NCBI RefSeq assembly: GCF_030657435.1 | Contig: NZ_JAUTWS010000002.1 | Location: forward strand, 124,001-188,000 | Origin: Paracraurococcus lichenis | GTDB taxonomy: Bacteria; Pseudomonadota; Alphaproteobacteria; Acetobacterales; Acetobacteraceae | Length of the DNA stretch: 64,000 nucleotides | Direction: 5' to 3' | Shown here: piece by piece, positions 62,869 through 64,000 of the stretch | Position numbering within the stretch: the first letter of the stretch is position 1 | How the letters are laid out: every line of letters starts with the position of its first letter | Position numbers and translations under genes: made by a program | Notes under the pieces: generated by a model | What the model saw: the letters and a program-made list of their open reading frames with translations, nothing else | What the model was told of the DNA's origin: nothing | Database searches by the model: none

Positions 62869-63945
62869 ATGAGGAGAATGCTGCTCGGCGCCGTCGCGGC
62901 GCTCGGGCTCGGCGGGATCGCGCCGGCCCAGACCCTGTCGACGCCCACCGTGCCGGCGGGGCCGAAGGTTGGCATCGTCGCGGTCACGCAGCCGCTGCCG
63001 ACGCAGCCGCAGTATACGCGCGTCGACGTGCCGGTGCTGAAGGAAGGCCTCGCCGCGGCGAGCAACGGCCGGATCGAGGTGCAGCTCTCGACGCATGCCG
63101 AGCGCAACCTCGCGGGCACCGAGATCGTGCGGCTGGTGCGCTCCGGCCAGGCGGATATCGGCGCGAGCACGCTGACGACGCTCTCGGGCGACGTGCCGAT
63201 CCTCGATGGCGTGGACCTCGCCGGCCTCGCGCCCGAGATCGGCACGGCGCGCAAGATCGCCGAGGCGATGCTGCCCGTGGTGAACCGCGACCTCGAGCGA
63301 TTCGGCGCCCGGCTGATGGTGATCTATCCCTTCCCGGCGCAGGTGGTCTGGTGCCGCCAGCCCTTCGCCAGCCTGGCCGAGCTGAAGGGCCGCAAGGTGC
63401 GGACCTTCGGCAACTCGCTGGTCGATTTCTTCACCGCCCTCGGCGCGCAGCCCGTCTCCATCGGCTTCCCCGAGGTCTATTCGGCGCTCGAGCGCGGCGT
63501 GGTGGACTGCGCCATCACCGGCACGGGCAGCGGCGTCGCGGCGCGCTGGCCGGAGGTGACGACGCATGTCTCGGCCCTGCCGGTCTCCTGGGCGCTGGCG
63601 GGGTACATGGTGAACCTCGCCTGGTGGAACCGGCTCGACCCCGCGGTGCGGGCGGCGGTGGAGGCGAGCCTCGCGGAGGTGAACGAGAAGCAGTGGGCGC
63701 TCGGCGCGGCGGCGACGCGCGACGGGCTCGACTGCGCCACCGGCAAGGCGGATGCCTGCCGCATCCACACCTTGGCGACGCGGCCGGTGACGGAGGTCCC
63801 GCCGACCGAGGCCGACCGCGCCATGATGCGCGAGATCCTGGACCGCACCGTGCTGCCCGGCTTCGTCAAGCGCTGCGGCGCCCGCTGTGGCGAGACCTTC
63901 AACCAGGTGATCGCGCCGCTCGCCGGCGTGCGCTTCGGCGGGTGA
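62869..63945 (+). CDS. TRAP transporter solute-binding protein (DctP family)
   Basis: The 358-residue periplasmic protein has a signal peptide (MRRMLLGAVAALGLGGIAPAQ) and the DctP pattern. SNGRIEVQLSTHAERNLAGTEIVRLVRSGQADIG leads, followed by GRKVRTFGNSLVDFFTALGAQPVSIGFPEVYSALERGVVDCA, with the ligand-binding arginine and the QPVSIGFPE strand. The ligand is a small carboxylate, not identified. No DctQ or DctM gene is visible before the window ends. Four cysteines near the C-terminus (CATGKADAC, CGARC) may form disulfides. Confidence 0.9.
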   Translation: MRRMLLGAVAALGLGGIAPAQTLSTPTVPAGPKVGIVAVTQPLPTQPQYTRVDVPVLKEGLAAASNGRIEVQLSTHAERNLAGTEIVRLVRSGQADIGASTLTTLSGDVPILDGVDLAGLAPEIGTARKIAEAMLPVVNRDLERFGARLMVIYPFPAQVVWCRQPFASLAELKGRKVRTFGNSLVDFFTALGAQPVSIGFPEVYSALERGVVDCAITGTGSGVAARWPEVTTHVSALPVSWALAGYMVNLAWWNRLDPAVRAAVEASLAEVNEKQWALGAAATRDGLDCATGKADACRIHTLATRPVTEVPPTEADRAMMREILDRTVLPGFVKRCGARCGETFNQVIAPLAGVRFGG

Positions 63946-64000
63946 GCGACGCGGCTTCCATCCCGGCGCCGCTGCGTGCGGCGCGGCGCCTGCGGGCGGG

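Overview
The window is very GC-rich, densely coded bacterial DNA. It carries PHA phasin, ClpS/ClpA, tripartite-tricarboxylate (Bug) receptors, Tat-exported proteins, a PhoX-type phosphatase, an OpgC-like protein and a QueF/QueG-type queuosine pathway. Together these suggest an alphaproteobacterium, most likely a Roseomonas-like member of the Acetobacteraceae. That placement is inferred from gene content and style; no rRNA or tRNA gene was seen. One stretch (about 60.2-62.1 kb) is strikingly AT-rich and looks foreign.

Layout. 0-8 kb: the end of an enolase-superfamily gene, a REP-like inverted repeat, an AIG2/nucleotidyltransferase pair, a His-rich PadR regulator coupled to a DUF2218 gene, a D-threonine-aldolase-like enzyme and a SAM-cyclase-ATPase signalling protein. 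8-18 kb: housekeeping genes, namely a D,D-carboxypeptidase, a phasin with a PhaR-like operator pair, clpS-clpA, an AhpD-like protein, a SWIM-SNF2 helicase and a Nudix hydrolase. 18-28 kb: a PhoX-like phosphatase, a co-directional set (epoxide hydrolase, quinone reductase-like, 2-oxopent-4-enoate hydratase-like, GMC oxidoreductase), small secreted proteins, and an amidase with a GatC/AtzG-like partner. 28-32 kb: a GH16-like glycanase and an RTX-like protein in one frame separated by a single stop, then a PPOX/TPP-enzyme operon.

32-38 kb holds a circularly permuted ATP-grasp gene overlapping an alpha-E gene. About 2.6 kb further on, past a dehydrogenase and nhaA, lies the proteasome-like Anbu gene, so this is a rearranged version of a known but poorly understood system. 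38-44 kb is a catabolic region: Tat-exported FAH-family protein, Bug receptor, two-subunit molybdenum hydroxylase and FAD monooxygenase. 44-51 kb is the queuosine block, with queG-queC-queD-queE and queA-tgt-queF both on the minus strand and a Bug receptor between them on the plus strand.

51-56 kb is a molybdenum neighbourhood: modA, a nitrogenase-associated ArsC-like protein, the molbindin Mop, modD, a TSUP transporter and a YqeB-like Mo-hydroxylase maturation factor. ModE-box-like dyads of the same geometry precede modA and mop. The molybdenum hydroxylase at 40 kb is a plausible consumer. 56-60 kb has a metallophosphoesterase, a DUF427 protein, membrane proteins and a cytosine-deaminase-like amidohydrolase. 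The AT-rich island at 60.2-62.1 kb encodes one P-loop ATPase, next to a stand-alone DUF4096 (IS5-transposase N-domain) protein. A TRAP solute receptor closes the window.

All homology statements come from reading translated sequence; no database search was run.
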